From DATCJA01 sp963814955 (GTDB taxonomy: Bacteria > Acidobacteriota > Vicinamibacteria > Vicinamibacterales > UBA2999): a stretch of 56,622 nt of DNA. A program made the position numbers and the translations under genes. The stretch lies in NCBI GenBank assembly GCA_963814955.1, contig CAWFEX010000009.1:1-56622 (forward strand). Direction: 5' to 3'. Position 1 is the stretch's first letter. Each line of letters starts with the position of its first letter. The notes under the pieces were generated by a model. That model worked only from the letters and a program-made list of their open reading frames with translations. It was not told where the DNA came from and did no database searches. Positions 43,587 through 53,885 of the stretch are shown here, piece after piece.

Positions 43587-44145
43587 GGCTCCACTCCTTG
43601 TGACGCCGCGTTCTTATGGGTCGGGTCGTATTCGGGTGCCAAGCGTGAGCGGCACGTCGGGAATTCTATGCGATTGCCTCCGCAGCGCCGCAGCGTTTTG
43701 CGAACGATTTCAGTAGCCGTTCGTGATGGGGCACTTCTCCAGCACAAGCACGACTGTCGCCTCGATTGCGTGAAGTCACGTACTTCGAACTGCGCCGGCA
43801 CAATCAGCTGGTTGTCCCAGTAATGTTGGGAGTGCGCCCGCCGTATCCACCGAAACGGTTGCCGGCCGCTTGGTCACGAACATGCTCGGCCTGCCGGCGT
43901 CAGACACCGTCAGCGCCGCGTTTCAGTACGAGATTCGTCTCGACGAAGTCGTATGCACCAACCATTCCCGTGTACGCCGCTCGGGATATTAGGGTGGATA
44001 TCCGGCAGATTCGAGCGACTTAGGAATTTCGACGTTTCGCCGATCCCGCGAACCGTTCCACAAGAGTAGTCAATGCATCGCCGCCATGCTGTCAGCGCCA
44101 CTCACCGCTGATCGGCCGTTCTCCTTCCAAGTCCCTTACGCGATA
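43587..44145. other. intergenic/debris, no supported gene
   Basis: Short frames such as VTNMLGLPASDTVSAAFQYE (about 43880-43940) look protein-like but match no family I recognise and lack a start. Confidence 0.3.
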
Positions 44146-44607
44146 GGCTCACATTGCTCTGGTTGCCGGGCCCAGGCGGGCACGCGCTTGCCGGGTGGCC
44201 GCGAACGGGGGGTGCCGTACCGCAGGTAGGCATCGAGCGTGTGATAGCTGATATCGAGCAGACGGCTGGCCTGCCGTTTGTTCCGGCCACATCGTTCGAA
44301 CACCAGGCGCGCGTAACGGCTCGCCCACGCGCGCATCGAATCACTGGCGGCGAGCGCCGGCGCCAGCACTTCACGATACTGCCCGCGCACCTGCGGCGGC
44401 AGATCGTCCAGTTCGATCTGGGTCGAGCGCGCCAGCGCGACCACCCGTTCGATGAGCCGCTCCAGCTCGCGCACGTTGCCCGGCCATTCATAGAGGCGCA
44501 GCGCGTCAATGGCGGCGTCCGACAGTGACAGCTGCCGCGTGGTGCGATGCCGGGCGAGAAAATGACCGATCAGGTCCGGAATATCCTCGCGACGGTCGCG
44601 CAGCGGC
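44136..44607 (-). pseudogene. truncated duplicate of the AAA+ regulator C-terminus
   Basis: Almost identical to 54811-55271 (462 versus 461 bp). Encodes MRELERLIERVVALARSTQI and the Fis-type HTH ERCGRNKRQASRLLDISYHT, ending PRSRPPGKRVPAWARQPEQC. Everything upstream of SDAAIDALRLYEW is missing; at 44608 the sequence switches to a resolvase fragment. A run of six G here against five in the full copy gives this copy the shorter and probably original C-terminus. Confidence 0.85.
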
Positions 44608-44800
44608 CGCGGCCGGCGTCCCGAGTCGCTTGCCTTGCTGCTTCGCTCGGGTCATGCCGGCGCGGACGCGTTCCACGATCCTCGAGCGCTCAAATTCGGC
44701 GATCGCGACCAGCAGGTGGAGCTGCGGCCGGCCGGCGGGTGTCCCGGTGACGATGCCGCGCCGGCACCCCGCGTGGCCCTCGTCGTCGCGTCCGACCCAG
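44608..44800 (-). pseudogene. serine recombinase (resolvase/invertase) fragment
   Basis: QLHLLVAIAEFERSRIVERV followed by RAGMTRAKQQGKRLGT is the E-helix and linker of a serine resolvase. No catalytic Ser region is present and the frame runs directly into the regulator fragment, so this is a chimaeric scar. Confidence 0.75.
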
Positions 44801-44915
44801 TCGCCGGATTCTCTTTCTGGCAACAGAAACCGAGCGGAACAGGTAGCCTTTTGAGCGTGCAGGCGGATAACGACGCTCCCTATTCTTTTGCCGTCAATCC
44901 GCCAACATCTCTCGC

Positions 44916-45095
44916 GTGTGGTTCCTTGTCGTCGGAATTGTGATCGCAGCGGGAACGATCTTTCTTATCGTTCGGAGCCGGCTGCGCGCCGCAAGCCATC
45001 AGCACATTGACGTCGGCGTCGTGAGCAAACACTCAGATCGCGGAGCAGCGCGTAATCGCGGCGGAGGCCGCACCGTGAGGCAACGCGGGGCGTGA
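44916..45095 (+). CDS. mini membrane protein (59 aa), paralog of 445-597
   Basis: GTG 44916. Helix VWFLVVGIVIAAGTIFLIV, then RSRLRAASHQHIDVGVVSKH, then a basic Gly/Arg tail. It matches the 445-597 protein through the helix and the following 20 residues (shared VRSRxRAxxHQxIxVGxVS). 26 bp downstream on the same strand is a zinc-ribbon gene, repeating the partnership seen at the left end of the window. Confidence 0.6.
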   Translation: MWFLVVGIVIAAGTIFLIVRSRLRAASHQHIDVGVVSKHSDRGAARNRGGGRTVRQRGA

Positions 45096-45121
45096 AACTT
45101 GACTACTCTCGCCCTGCTTCG

Positions 45122-45286
45122 ATGCCGGTCATGGTCGAGCGCAGCGCAGACAGCGAACTCATTACCCCGCTCTGCGTGACGTGTACCAGAACAAAACTGG
45201 AAGTATCTATTCAAGAATGTGCGCGAGATTGGCTGCGTATTGCTAACAAGTTCGTCTGCCCAAGGTGTTCATCGCCGGACGGTTAG
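45122..45286 (+). CDS. zinc-ribbon miniprotein, divergent (54 aa)
   Basis: ATG 45122 (or 45131). The N-terminal MPVMVERSADSELITP is followed by CVTC and, about 25 residues later, CPRC near the C-terminus. The ribbon is longer-spaced than the others and lacks WPV. Adjacent to the mini membrane protein. Confidence 0.55.
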   Translation: MPVMVERSADSELITPLCVTCTRTKLEVSIQECARDWLRIANKFVCPRCSSPDG

Positions 45287-45744
45287 GTGTGTCTATTCAG
45301 TGTGGTCCCACGCTTGCGACACTCTACGTGCGACAGACGACGTCCATTGCCGAAACCCAGAATCCTGATCGTCGCGCTCGTGATGCTCGTTGCCGGCTGT
45401 GCAGCTCGATCGCGCACGGCCACAACCATTCTGGACGTGCGTGAGGGATTGGCCTGGTACGCCGGACCGGGATTCGATGGCAAAACGACCGCCAGCGGCG
45501 CTCGGTTCGATATGCGGGCCATGGTCGCCGCACGTCCACATAGCCATTTGGCACCATCGTCCGTGTCACAAATTTGATGAACCGCCGGACCCTCCAAGTG
45601 CGCATTCTCGATCGAGGGCCAGCCAAGGGTCCGCAAGCTGACGGCGTTGTGATCGATCTGTCCTATGGCGCGGCAGAGGCACTTGGCTTCATCCGGCGTG
45701 GTCGCACCCGGGTTCGGCTTGAGGTAATACGGTGGGGGAATTGA
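45287..45744 (+). pseudogene. RlpA-like lipoprotein, frameshifted
   Basis: A lipoprotein signal (PKPRILIVALVMLVAGC, TTG 45347 possible start) leads into EGLAWYAGPGFDGKTTASGA and RFDMRAMVAA, the RlpA double-psi-barrel start. A shift near 45535 moves the rest to another frame: FGTIVRVTNLMNRRTLQVRI, LDRGPAKGPQADGVVIDLSY, GAAEALGFI, ending LEVIRWGN at 45744. The conserved GPF/H-G and catalytic Asp (ILDRGP) are present. RlpA proteins act on denuded peptidoglycan. One indel only, so it may be intact in the organism. Confidence 0.8.
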
Positions 45745-45765
45745 TCGACACACACCACAAAGCGC

Positions 45766-45945
45766 CGATCCACCCGGTAGGTTCCCGGATCGCATAGCGT
45801 CGCACAACCCCTCTTCAATCACCGACCGTCTCGGCTACCATCAATGCGTGACCGTTGGCTTCAAACCACCGGCGGACTGAACGACACCCACGGCTCGAGC
45901 ACGTGCGCCATCTCTGGCAAATGCATCGACCCAGAGGCTGCCCTC
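45766..45945 (+). repeat. dispersed repeat, near-complete copy
   Basis: CATAGCGTCGCACAACCCCT, then CACCGACCGTCTCGGCTACC and CATCAATGCGTGACCGTTGG; the coding module starts VTVGFKPPA, then an indel gives a stop, while GGCTCGAGCACGTGCGCCAT continues the DNA-level match. Confidence 0.65.
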
Positions 45946-46165
45946 CAGCTTCTCAATATCCTGGAGCCCGTTCTGGCTCACCCGGACGGGAACGGGCCCT
46001 TCTTCTCAACGGGAATGGGCTCTGTTGTCGTCTTGACGCGCGCCATTCGTGCGGGTTCCTCGGAAAAAGAAGTTTCGGAAACGCCGGGTTCTCTCCCCGT
46101 CGTCTGCCCGCCGAATATGCCATGCCAGCAGTTGAGGTTCCAGAGGGTTTTCTGAACGCCTGTTT

Positions 46166-49114
46166 TTACGGCTCCTCGAGAAGGTTCTGTCCCCAGCGGA
46201 GGCGGTAGCGCCGCTCCCGTTCAGGAACGCCCGTTCGCCGCCCTCGAGGATCTGGCACACCAGGCCGCGAATTTCTGTGTTCTCCAGCGACCGCGTCTGG
46301 TAGTCGATCTCCGGAAGGCCTCCCCCCGCCTTCCGCGACGGATGATGCGACAATGACCTGGTCGGCGTCGGTATTCACCACGAGGTTCGCATTGTGCGTC
46401 GACGATGATGACCTGCCGCCGTTTGCGGGCGTCGCGGAAATGCGGCACGAGCTCCTCGAAAACGGAATTTGGATCGAGGTTCTCTTCGGGCTGGTCGACA
46501 ATCAAGGGCCGCTGATCGTGCAGGTCGACCGCGAGGTACAGCAGCAGCAGAACAACGCCGCGCGTTCCCGGCGAGAGCTGCTCGATCGCAACGCCGTCAT
46601 ATTCGATGCCGTAGCGAAGCTGATGTGGTCGGTGCTGTACAGCCATGCCGAAATCCCTTGTACCAGGCGCGTCGTTGGTCCGCGCTCACCCAAGGCGGCA
46701 TGTTCTGCATCTCCTTCTGGATCTGGTCGCGGAACTTGTCCATCGCGTCTGCAACGTCCTCGGCGGAGCCCCGGGCGCCATGCCGGCAACGAGATGTTCC
46801 TCGGCGAGCTTCCTGAATTGCCGCCGCGCCCGCGCACGCGATCGCCGGAACGCAGGTCGAACTGATTCTCGCCTTCCTCGCACCACCGTTCGAGGTCGAT
46901 GGTGCGTTCGGTCACGAAGGCAAGCTTTTCAGCGCGCCCTTCGCGCCACAGGCGGTCCTTGAGGGCGCATACAGGTCTGCGAACGGCCTCCTCCTCGAAC
47001 GAGCTGTTCGAACACCTCGAGATAGAGCTTGCGGCGGAGCGTGATGTGCTCGGTTCGCGGCGCGTCTAGCGCCCTGGGCCTGCGCAATCTGGGCATCCAG
47101 CCTGGTGAGCGCCAGTTCATCGAGGCCGATCTGCTTCTGCGCCTCGTCGTATTTTCTTTTCTTGTCGGCGTCGATGCCGACGACCGCCTTCACCTTGTCG
47201 CGTTCGGCGAGCAGGAGTTGAGCGGCCACTGGGCATGAGCGGTGGCGGTGTCAATCGGTCGCCGGGTCGCCATCAAGCGCGCCTCTGCGCCTTCGGCCGC
47301 GGCCCTTGGCCGCGGCGCAAGAGCGGCGCCCGTGTCGCCGGCAAAACGCAGCCGGAGCGTCCCATTCGGCATGGCAGTGAGCGCGCCGGCATACTTCTGC
47401 TGCATGGCGGTAAAGCGCGTCGGCTCGGCCGCACCCGGTGCGTTGCGGCGGTGCGCAGATCTTCGATTGTCTGGAGCCGGCGGCAGCGCCTCCCCTGCCC
47501 TGCGCCGCATGCAGGCGTCTCCAGTTCGCCGAGGAGCTGCCGCGCGCCTCATTGCCCTTTGGGATCAGCTTTTGTTGTTCCTTCTTTGCGCTCTCGATCT
47601 TCTTCGCAAGCGCCTCCCGCTCCTTGGTTCATCTCGGCAGCCCATCGCGCAGGATTTCCTCGTGAACGATTGCATCGCCGATGGTCTCGATCTGCACTTG
47701 CAGGTCTGCAGTACGTCGTGCGGATCGGTTCGAGCAGACGCTCGGCGAGTTCATCGAAGGTGTCGGCCTCGAGGCGTGCAGAGAGAGTCGGTGCTCTCGA
47801 AGACGACGCGCTCCATGGCAGAGCGCAGCTCAGTGGCCAGGCCTGCGGACGAGCAAAGCTTTTCGACGAAAGTGCTGCGAGAGGTAGCGGACGGATCCGG
47901 CTGGATCGAGGCCCCGCCTCGGGAAGCATTCGGCGGCCGTCGCCGTTCCATCCGCCCAGTCAGGTCAACGGTGGCTGCGCCGCAGGAGATCGACAGGGAG
48001 AAGAGGCGCGCTTCAGAGAAACGAGGCTTCGCCCACCCGCATCCTTCGCATGAGCGCCCATCGCAACGATGTCGGCCAACGCCGTCTTCCCGGAGCCCCG
48101 TGCGCCGATGATCGCCACGAGGCCGGCATTGAGCTCGACGGCGTCGCTTCTTCATCCACGGCGCGGTGCCGAAGGCGGTCTTCTGGATCGTCAGGGCGGG
48201 AATGGCGTGTGAGGGCGTCTGCGCTCCGATCCACACGCGCTCGCCCGGCTTCGACGACGGCTTGGCGCAGCGTTTCAAATGCAGGTCGCCTTTCAGCCAG
48301 CAGAACCGGTCCTGTTCGGGCGTGCCGGTTTCGTCGTCGTGATGGGCGTCGGAACCGTGAAGGCAGGGTTTGAGGACGCGGTAGTGCTTCTCAATGAACT
48401 CGCGGTCGGCGCCGGCTGTTCGCCGAGCCAGAAGGCGCGGTCCCCGGGCCTGCCGGAGAACATGATGTCGGCGAAGTTCTCGAGTTCCTTGCGCATCGCA
48501 GCAAAAGCGTCGTCGTCCTTCAGGCCGGAGTGCCATCGCCAGTTTTGCAGGCGGTGGCCACCAGGCAGTTCTCACGCATCCAGCGCTCGGCCTTGAAGCG
48601 TTCTTGAGGTCGCGGAGCGACGTCTTGAACTGGTTGGCCCCGGTCTTGAGCGCGCCGCGCTCGTCGGTCTGCTTGGGATCGTGGGCCCTGCCGAGCGCGA
48701 TCAGATCGGCACGCGTGCAGGCGTAGTCGCGTTCGCCCACATTGAATGTCAGTTGCCCGAGGATGCGCTCGATCTGTGCTTCGTGGCTTCGGGTGGCGGA
48801 GAGAAGAGCAGGTGAATATTGATCGCACGGTCGGATGTGGTCTTCGTATCGATGCGCAATTCGACGTTGGGAAACAGCAGCTTCACATCCGACAGGCGGC
48901 CCTGCGCCTTGCGCTTGCGCACCTCCTTGTAGGTGTCGATGCAGAAGTAGTCGGTGACGCCGAGCGCCTCGATCCTGGGCTCGGATTGTTCGATCCGCTC
49001 AAGATACGCGTCCCAATCGCCGCCGAACTGGTCGTTCAGCAGCGTGCCCGGTGCGTGCAGGTGAGGGTCCCAGCGGTGCCAAAGGGAGCCCCTGGAATCG
49101 TGAACGCCGCTCAT
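46166..49114 (-). pseudogene. PHP + ABC/SMC-type ATPase (TrlF-like), many frameshifts
   Basis: Start MSGVHDSRGSLWHRWDPHLH, the PHP metal-site lead (HxH), followed by FGGDWDAYLERIE and LGVTDYFCIDTYKEV. Walker A (IIGARGSGKTALADIVA) is at about 48060-48120 and a C-terminal ABC half has LSPGTRG, Walker B LIVDQPEENLD and the EIDYQTRSLENTEIRG end (about 46170-46620). At least eight frame changes occur, yet the total of about 980 codons equals the family length, so sequencing error is as likely as decay. Proteins of this kind occur in defence-type loci and are predicted nuclease-ATPases; function here is inferred. Confidence 0.72.
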
Positions 49115-49210
49115 CGGCGACCCTGAACATCGCTTCACCCTTCCCTGTCCCGGAGAACTGGGTCGTGATGTCGTGCCGTTGCCACCCCGCAACTTCGAGA
49201 TACGTGAGCC

Positions 49211-49312
49211 ATGACCAACAACCACGAGCGCACTGGTCTTGTCTGCCCACAGTGCCGCAAGCTCGTTGCGGTGATCGAGAACCGACTGCGTGCGTTCAGC
49301 GTGAGGCAGTAA
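49211..49312 (+). CDS. half zinc-ribbon miniprotein (33 aa)
   Basis: MTNNHERTGLVCPQCRKLVA then VIENRLRAFS; only the first Cys pair is present. Divergent from the ATPase gene. Either a truncated ribbon or frameshifted. Confidence 0.35.
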   Translation: MTNNHERTGLVCPQCRKLVAVIENRLRAFSVRQ

Positions 49313-49426
49313 TAGAGCAGGCGTGAAGTTCTATCGGTTCGCGTCTGCCTTGAACAAAGCGCACAATGCAGCGAAATGCCGAATCCCGTCCGATGCTGAG
49401 CGTCGTTATACTGTCTCCATCAAGGC

Positions 49427-50059
49427 TTAAGTACACATCGATCGATGGTACGGGGCATAATTCGGTCCAAGTCCAATAGCCACGACCGCGCCGAAATAAT
49501 CGCCCTTGCGAATGCTGACTACCTCTCCTGACACATCGATATAGCGGTTGCCGTCTTCACGTTCAGCCGCTATTGAATTCGATGAAAATTCAGCCCACAG
49601 TGCGCCCGCCGACATCTTGCCAACAGGCGTTGGATCTACTGGTTCGTCAGGGGGAAACAACGGTAGGCCACCGCCGACCACGTCTGACTGAATCTGAATC
49701 GGCCGCGCGTCTCTCCATTCGTCGTAAATGGAGGCGACAATCAGCACCACGCCAGCGACACCGACCGCCATGCCGACGCGGACCCACTGACGTCTGAGGG
49801 TCGGTGGCAAGCGCGTGACCCACCGTGCGACGCGTACCAGACAAACCCCGCCGTAGCACGTCAGAAGAATAACGCCCCATTCACCACCTTCGGGCCATGA
49901 TTCGTCGCCAACGACGACCGCGAGCGCAACGAGGAGTGCCGCTAAAGCGACAGACCATGCGGCAATCGCCAATTCCTTTGCGATCTGCGCGTGACCAATG
50001 GACCTCAAGACATCGAGCCGCATCGACGTCGATAGTACAGGATCGGCGGTTACGGCCAT
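49427..50059 (-). CDS. membrane protein with OB-like (tRNA_anti-like) domain (210 aa)
   Basis: ATG 50059. Helices at about 29-47 (ELAIAAWSVALAALLVALAV) and further segments around 55-75 and 95-110 precede a soluble domain, ALWAEFSSNSIAAEREDGNR then YIDVSGEVVSI. The N-S-x-A-A-E/D...G-x-x-I/V-x-V-S-G-x-V pattern is that of the OB-fold tRNA_anti-like family, found in many bacteria without defined function. The usual last strands seem cut short, so a frameshift near 49440 is possible. Confidence 0.6.
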   Translation of the reverse strand: MAVTADPVLSTSMRLDVLRSIGHAQIAKELAIAAWSVALAALLVALAVVVGDESWPEGGEWGVILLTCYGGVCLVRVARWVTRLPPTLRRQWVRVGMAVGVAGVVLIVASIYDEWRDARPIQIQSDVVGGGLPLFPPDEPVDPTPVGKMSAGALWAEFSSNSIAAEREDGNRYIDVSGEVVSIRKGDYFGAVVAIGLGPNYAPYHRSMCT

Positions 50060-50228
50060 GTATCCGGCCCGGCCCCTGGACGGGGCCGCGCCCGATTGGT
50101 CGTGGGCTCTGTTGTGTACGTGCGCAAGTCGGGGATCCCATTCGGAGCGGCGAAGAAGGATGTCGGGGACGGCCCGCATCGCGGCGGTCGCGCACTCGGT
50201 ACTGCACGTCGAGCGCCCAGGCAACAAG

Positions 50229-50757
50229 TTACGCGCGTGCTAGATTGATCGCCCACTTCGTTACGGCAGCGGCAGGAAATACAAAAAGTGCCACGGCTTC
50301 TCGAAGGAGCCGTTCGTTGAACCTGCTGACATACGCCAGATGCGTGAACGGTCCGAGGTGCTTCGCATTCAGCGGGAACGACAGCAGGACACACTCGAAC
50401 ACAATGTCGAGTTGCAGCGGCGGCTGTGGCGCGCCCGTGCTCAACCCAAACGTGAATCGCTGGCCACACTGATGGGCCGACGACGTATTCGTCCTGAGGA
50501 CGGTAAACGCGGTTGTTGACGTAGTTCGCGGTGAGTTTGAAATTGCCCATCCGTCGATCAACCACCACACCTTTACCGGCACCGCCGCAACCCCAACGGC
50601 CCCAGCGTAGGACTCGAATGGACAGAACCGTTCTCTGATGACGACCTTCTTTTACCGCATCGAGATTGACCGCTGGATGAATCGCGGACGTCTGACAGTC
50701 CTGCGTCCCGATCGAAGACACCGGTTCGTCGGGTAACGAAGTGCAACTCACCAACAT
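50229..50757 (-). pseudogene. possible lipoprotein-like gene, frameshifted, unknown
   Basis: The first part MLVSCTSLPDEPVSSIGTQD continues to NNRVYRPQDEYVV, then the frame changes and QRFTFGLSTGAPQPPLQLDI followed by LLREAVALFVFPAAAVTKWA ends at 50229. The mixed frames look protein-like, but no family is recognised. Confidence 0.35.
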
Positions 50758-50788
50758 AGCTGTCCGATCTAATGTCGGCCTTCCTGCG

Positions 50789-52238
50789 TCACGGAACGAA
50801 TCGCCAGTACCGACTTGACGGGTTTCCCGCCGGTCGGAGCCGAGGACGCTTTGGAGGCGGCAAATCTTGGCTGAGTAGCAGAAACAGGTCGCTGATCACT
50901 GACGTGTTATCCCCGTAGTCCGAATGGCCCACAAACGTCGTGTCTACCGCGGACACATCAACTGTGTCGATTCCGGACACCACGACCACGCCATCGCTCG
51001 TATCGCCCGCGCGCCTGTACGTCTGAAGTTTTTTCGATGCGAGTAACGCCGCGTCGTTGGCCGATGCGTAGAGCGTTGCCATCTGTCCGTTCCGTCGTAC
51101 GGCGCCCGCAAGCTGCACGAACGTTTCCGCGTCTATATCCGGAGCGGTCAGTACGATCTGCGCGAACTTTCTTGTGCTAGTCGGGGCCATCCGATCGAGA
51201 GCCCTGACGAGCGCCTTATTACCCATGCTGTGAGCAATCAAGTGCACGCGCATTGCGCCAGTCTTTGTCGCCACATCTTCCAGGAACCAGCGCAGATGCG
51301 TCTCAGTCCACTCGTTGTTGGCGGCGTCGGTGGCGTAATTCACTAGCGATTGCGCGGACGGCCAGCTATATAGGATCGGTGCGCCGTCGAAGCCGAAGGT
51401 CGTAAGCAATTTGGGCCGTCCGAAACACGGCCCCCTGAAAATCGACGTTGAAGCCGTAAATGAATACGAAAGCTTCCTTCTGAACCGATTGCCCGATCAG
51501 CGCGCGCACCTGTCTGTAGAACTCCTCGGTACGACTGCTGTTGACGGTTCACGATCACCAAGTGTTTGGTGGGATCCTCCCGTTCGAGCGTCCATATTTT
51601 CGGCCGCTCAATGTGACCCTGACGGTGATCCCTCGGGATGTTGACATCGAATCGACCGAGGAAGAGGGTGCCCCCAGGATTGCGCGCAGTGCCGTAGTTC
51701 AGTGATGCCTCTGGGAGCCGCGCGCGATCGGTGGCATAAAAGACCGGGACGACCGCGAGTCCTCCCGCAGGCGGCCGTGTCGGCGGCGGTCCGCCAGTTT
51801 TGTAATCGGCGTCGGGCGGCGGCGGTGCGGGCGGCCGCGGCTCGGGCGCCGGGCTCGGATTGAATCCAGGGTCAAGCACCAGCCTCAACTGCAGCGATTG
51901 ACCAACTAGAACAGTGACACGTCTCGCACCCGACGAGAACCCCTCCAGGCTGTATTCAACCCGGTAAGACCCGGGGGGCAAGTCTCAAATTAGAAACCGG
52001 CCGTCTCATCTGTGACCGCAACCCGCGTCAACCCCGAATTTTCGGCTGTGACGCGTTATTCCACTCCAGGGAGTACAGCACCTGTGCGATCAACGACTTC
52101 GCCGGGCAGTGAAGTAGTTTGCCTGGCCCCGGTTTCCGACACGTAAGCAAAAAGCAACAGAACAACGGCGATCAGACGTATGCATCGAGCGCCGCGCGTG
52201 GCGTTGCGAACGCTCGCATCAGTGGGGTTCTCACTCAT
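50789..52238 (-). pseudogene. exported protein: regulatory beta domain + DUF900 alpha/beta hydrolase, frameshifted
   Basis: Start ATG 52238 with signal peptide RLIAVVLLLFAYVSETGARQ. A carboxypeptidase-regulatory-like module (GEVVDRTGAVLPGVE, TAENSGLTRVAVTDETAGF, LPPGSYRVEYSLEGFSSGAR) contains an in-frame TAA and small shifts. A Pro-rich linker follows, then the DUF900 hydrolase: VPVFYATDRARLPEASLNYG, EEFYRQVRALIGQSVQKEAF, FIYGFNVDF and nucleophile elbow LIAHSMGNKALVRAL. At least three indels. The intact protein would be a secreted or periplasmic hydrolase. Confidence 0.72.
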
Positions 52239-52657
52239 GTCATTCTCCGCGTCAAAGCCGCAAAAGGAGCCTCGCCTCATTCGGAATGAACGTCGCAACC
52301 GGTCATACCGAACACGATCACTCCAAGACATCTCGTCGGGAGTCACGACATTGTTCGGGGTAGGCTTGCGGCAAGCCCCTGGCCTGCGCGATCCTACGCC
52401 GACCTCAAGTGGACGGCTTGATGTCTTTACGCGACACGAACGGACAGCAGTGATCCTCTGACGCCTGGTTCCGTGAAATGTCGATACATCCCGTTCGAGG
52501 GCATCGGCCACGGCCGTGAACAGGTCCGCCGGCAGCTCTCGTCGCTTGCGCAGGGAGAGCGCCCGACACGATGGCCGGCAATGCGCCTGTGTCGCGCGCG
52601 TCGGTGTAATCGATCCCGGCAGCCAAGACAGACGCGCGTAACGCCTGCATAGGTGCC
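52239..52657. other. gene debris, no supported gene
   Basis: Frames such as RELPADLFTAVADALERDVS look like a remnant of a small coding gene on the minus strand with one shift, without family match. Confidence 0.3.
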
Positions 52658-52862
52658 TTACCGGACGTTGTTGAGGCGCACATGCTCAATCAGAGCCATG
52701 AAAATGTCGGGGCGCCACTTCAGCCCACTCGCCCCAAGCGCATCGCGCAGCTGCGAGTGTTTGGCGACGAACGCCTCCGCACGCCGCGCCAGGTCTTCGA
52801 TGTTCCAGCCCCTTCGAGCCGAGGTCATCGCGCAGCTGGCGCCGGGCTTCTTCCTTCCACGC
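52658..52862 (-). pseudogene. C-terminal fragment, unknown helical protein
   Basis: ARRGWNIEDLARRAEAFVAK then HSQLRDALGASGLKWRPDIF and MALIEHVRLNNVR reads as a genuine helical C-terminus; an upstream frame (WKEEARRQLRDDLGSKG) joins by one shift. No family identified. Confidence 0.4.
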
Positions 52863-52880
52863 GCTCGCGCTCCACTAGTG

Positions 52881-53120
52881 GCTAAGGTTTTTCGCGTCTC
52901 TCGAGGATGAACCCCATGCACCGCGACGCGAGGCTCATGAACCCCATGGACCCGCGAAATGATGCGTGCGGGGTAGCTACTCGATCGCCGGTCGGGTTGG
53001 CTAAGGTTGTTCGCGTCTGTCGCCGATGAACCCCATGCACCGCGAGGCCGTGATGTGCGATGGCGCACTTTCACGACCATCGCTAAACTACTGGTTCATC
53101 GGCGAGAGACGCGAAACTCT
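52881..53120. repeat. 47-bp direct repeats plus inverted part-copy
   Basis: GGCTAAGGTTTTTCGCGTCT and the following GATGAACCCCATGCACCGCG at about 52881-52927 recur at about 52999-53046 with a few substitutions. An inverted part-copy (TTCATCGGCGAGAGACGCGA, AACTCTTAGC) lies at about 53094-53123. A shorter ATGAACCCCATG also occurs at about 52936. The tyrosinase remnant starts just beyond. Confidence 0.7.
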
Positions 53121-53149
53121 TAGCTCGAAGTCCCGATTCTGAGTCGCTT

Positions 53150-53368
53150 TTAGGCGTACAGGTACCCGAGCGCGGTGATGTCGCGGGCGTCGCCCTCCGT
53201 CTCGGCCCACGGATCCATCGTCGCCGCGGCGCCCGCGAGTGACGGATGCTGGCCCGGATTAGCCGTCTGCCACGCGGCCCAGATGCGATCGATCTCACAG
53301 TGGTGCATCCAGAAGACAGGATCGCTTGTGATCTGCCTCTCGCGCCAGGGTCGCCCGAGAGGCCTCAT
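53150..53368 (-). pseudogene. tyrosinase C-terminal (CuB) fragment
   Basis: SDPVFWMHHCEIDRIWAAWQ, then TMDPWAETEG and TALGYLY, is the CuB-site end of bacterial tyrosinase/common copper-binding proteins. The CuA half is absent and no start fits, so it is a remnant. Confidence 0.75.
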
Positions 53369-53475
53369 GGCAGGGGCTGGTAAGTACTTGGCGACTACGC
53401 AGGACTGAAGTGGCGCAACACCCCCGCCACGGCGCGGCGATTCTCCTGAGGTGCTCGTAATACGATTGAGGCCGT

Positions 53476-53710
53476 ATGGGAAAGTCCTACGACGGCATCA
53501 CACCCGAATTGTCGGACTGGATCGAGCAACAGCACTTGTTCTTTGTGGCGACTGCGCCGCTCGCTCACGATGGCTTGGTCAATTGCTCCCCGAAAGGGAT
53601 GGATACGTTCCGCATCCTGGGCCGCGCGAGGTCGCGTATTTGGACCTCACCGGCAGCGGCATCGAAACGGTTGCCCACTGTCGCGAGAATGGGCGGATTG
53701 TCCCCGCCGA
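53476..53710 (+). pseudogene. pyridoxamine 5'-phosphate oxidase-like fragment
   Basis: MGKSYDGITPELSDWIEQQH then LFFVATAPLAHDGLVNCSPK and GMDTFRILG, with a shift into PREVAYLDLTGSGIETVAHC and RENGRIV. This is the N-terminal half of a PPOX/flavin-reductase-like split barrel. It is cut off exactly where the dispersed repeat begins (GGGGCTGGAACC at about 53715). Confidence 0.72.
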
Positions 53711-53712
53711 CC

Positions 53713-53885
53713 GAGGGGCTGGAACCTTCTCGTCATAGCGCGCCGCGCGACCCCCTCTCGAATCAGCGGCCGTCTCACGCTACCCTTCACCCGTGACCGT
53801 TGGCTTCGGCCCTCCCGCACCAGAACCACTACCACGGCTCGAGCACGTGCGTGACCTGTGGCAGATGCAACGCCCCCACCGGCCG
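53713..53885 (+). repeat. dispersed repeat, complete copy with coding module
   Basis: GGGGCTGGAACCTTCTCGTC, ATAGCGCGCCGCGCGACCCC, CGAATCAGCGGCCGTCTC and the coding start GTGACCGTTGGCTTCGGCCC. The reading continues past the repeat into a small gene. Confidence 0.7.

Noticed and set aside
52881..53123. CRISPR-like array
   Set aside because: Only two direct copies with different flanking spacing and an inverted part-copy; no regular spacers or cas genes.
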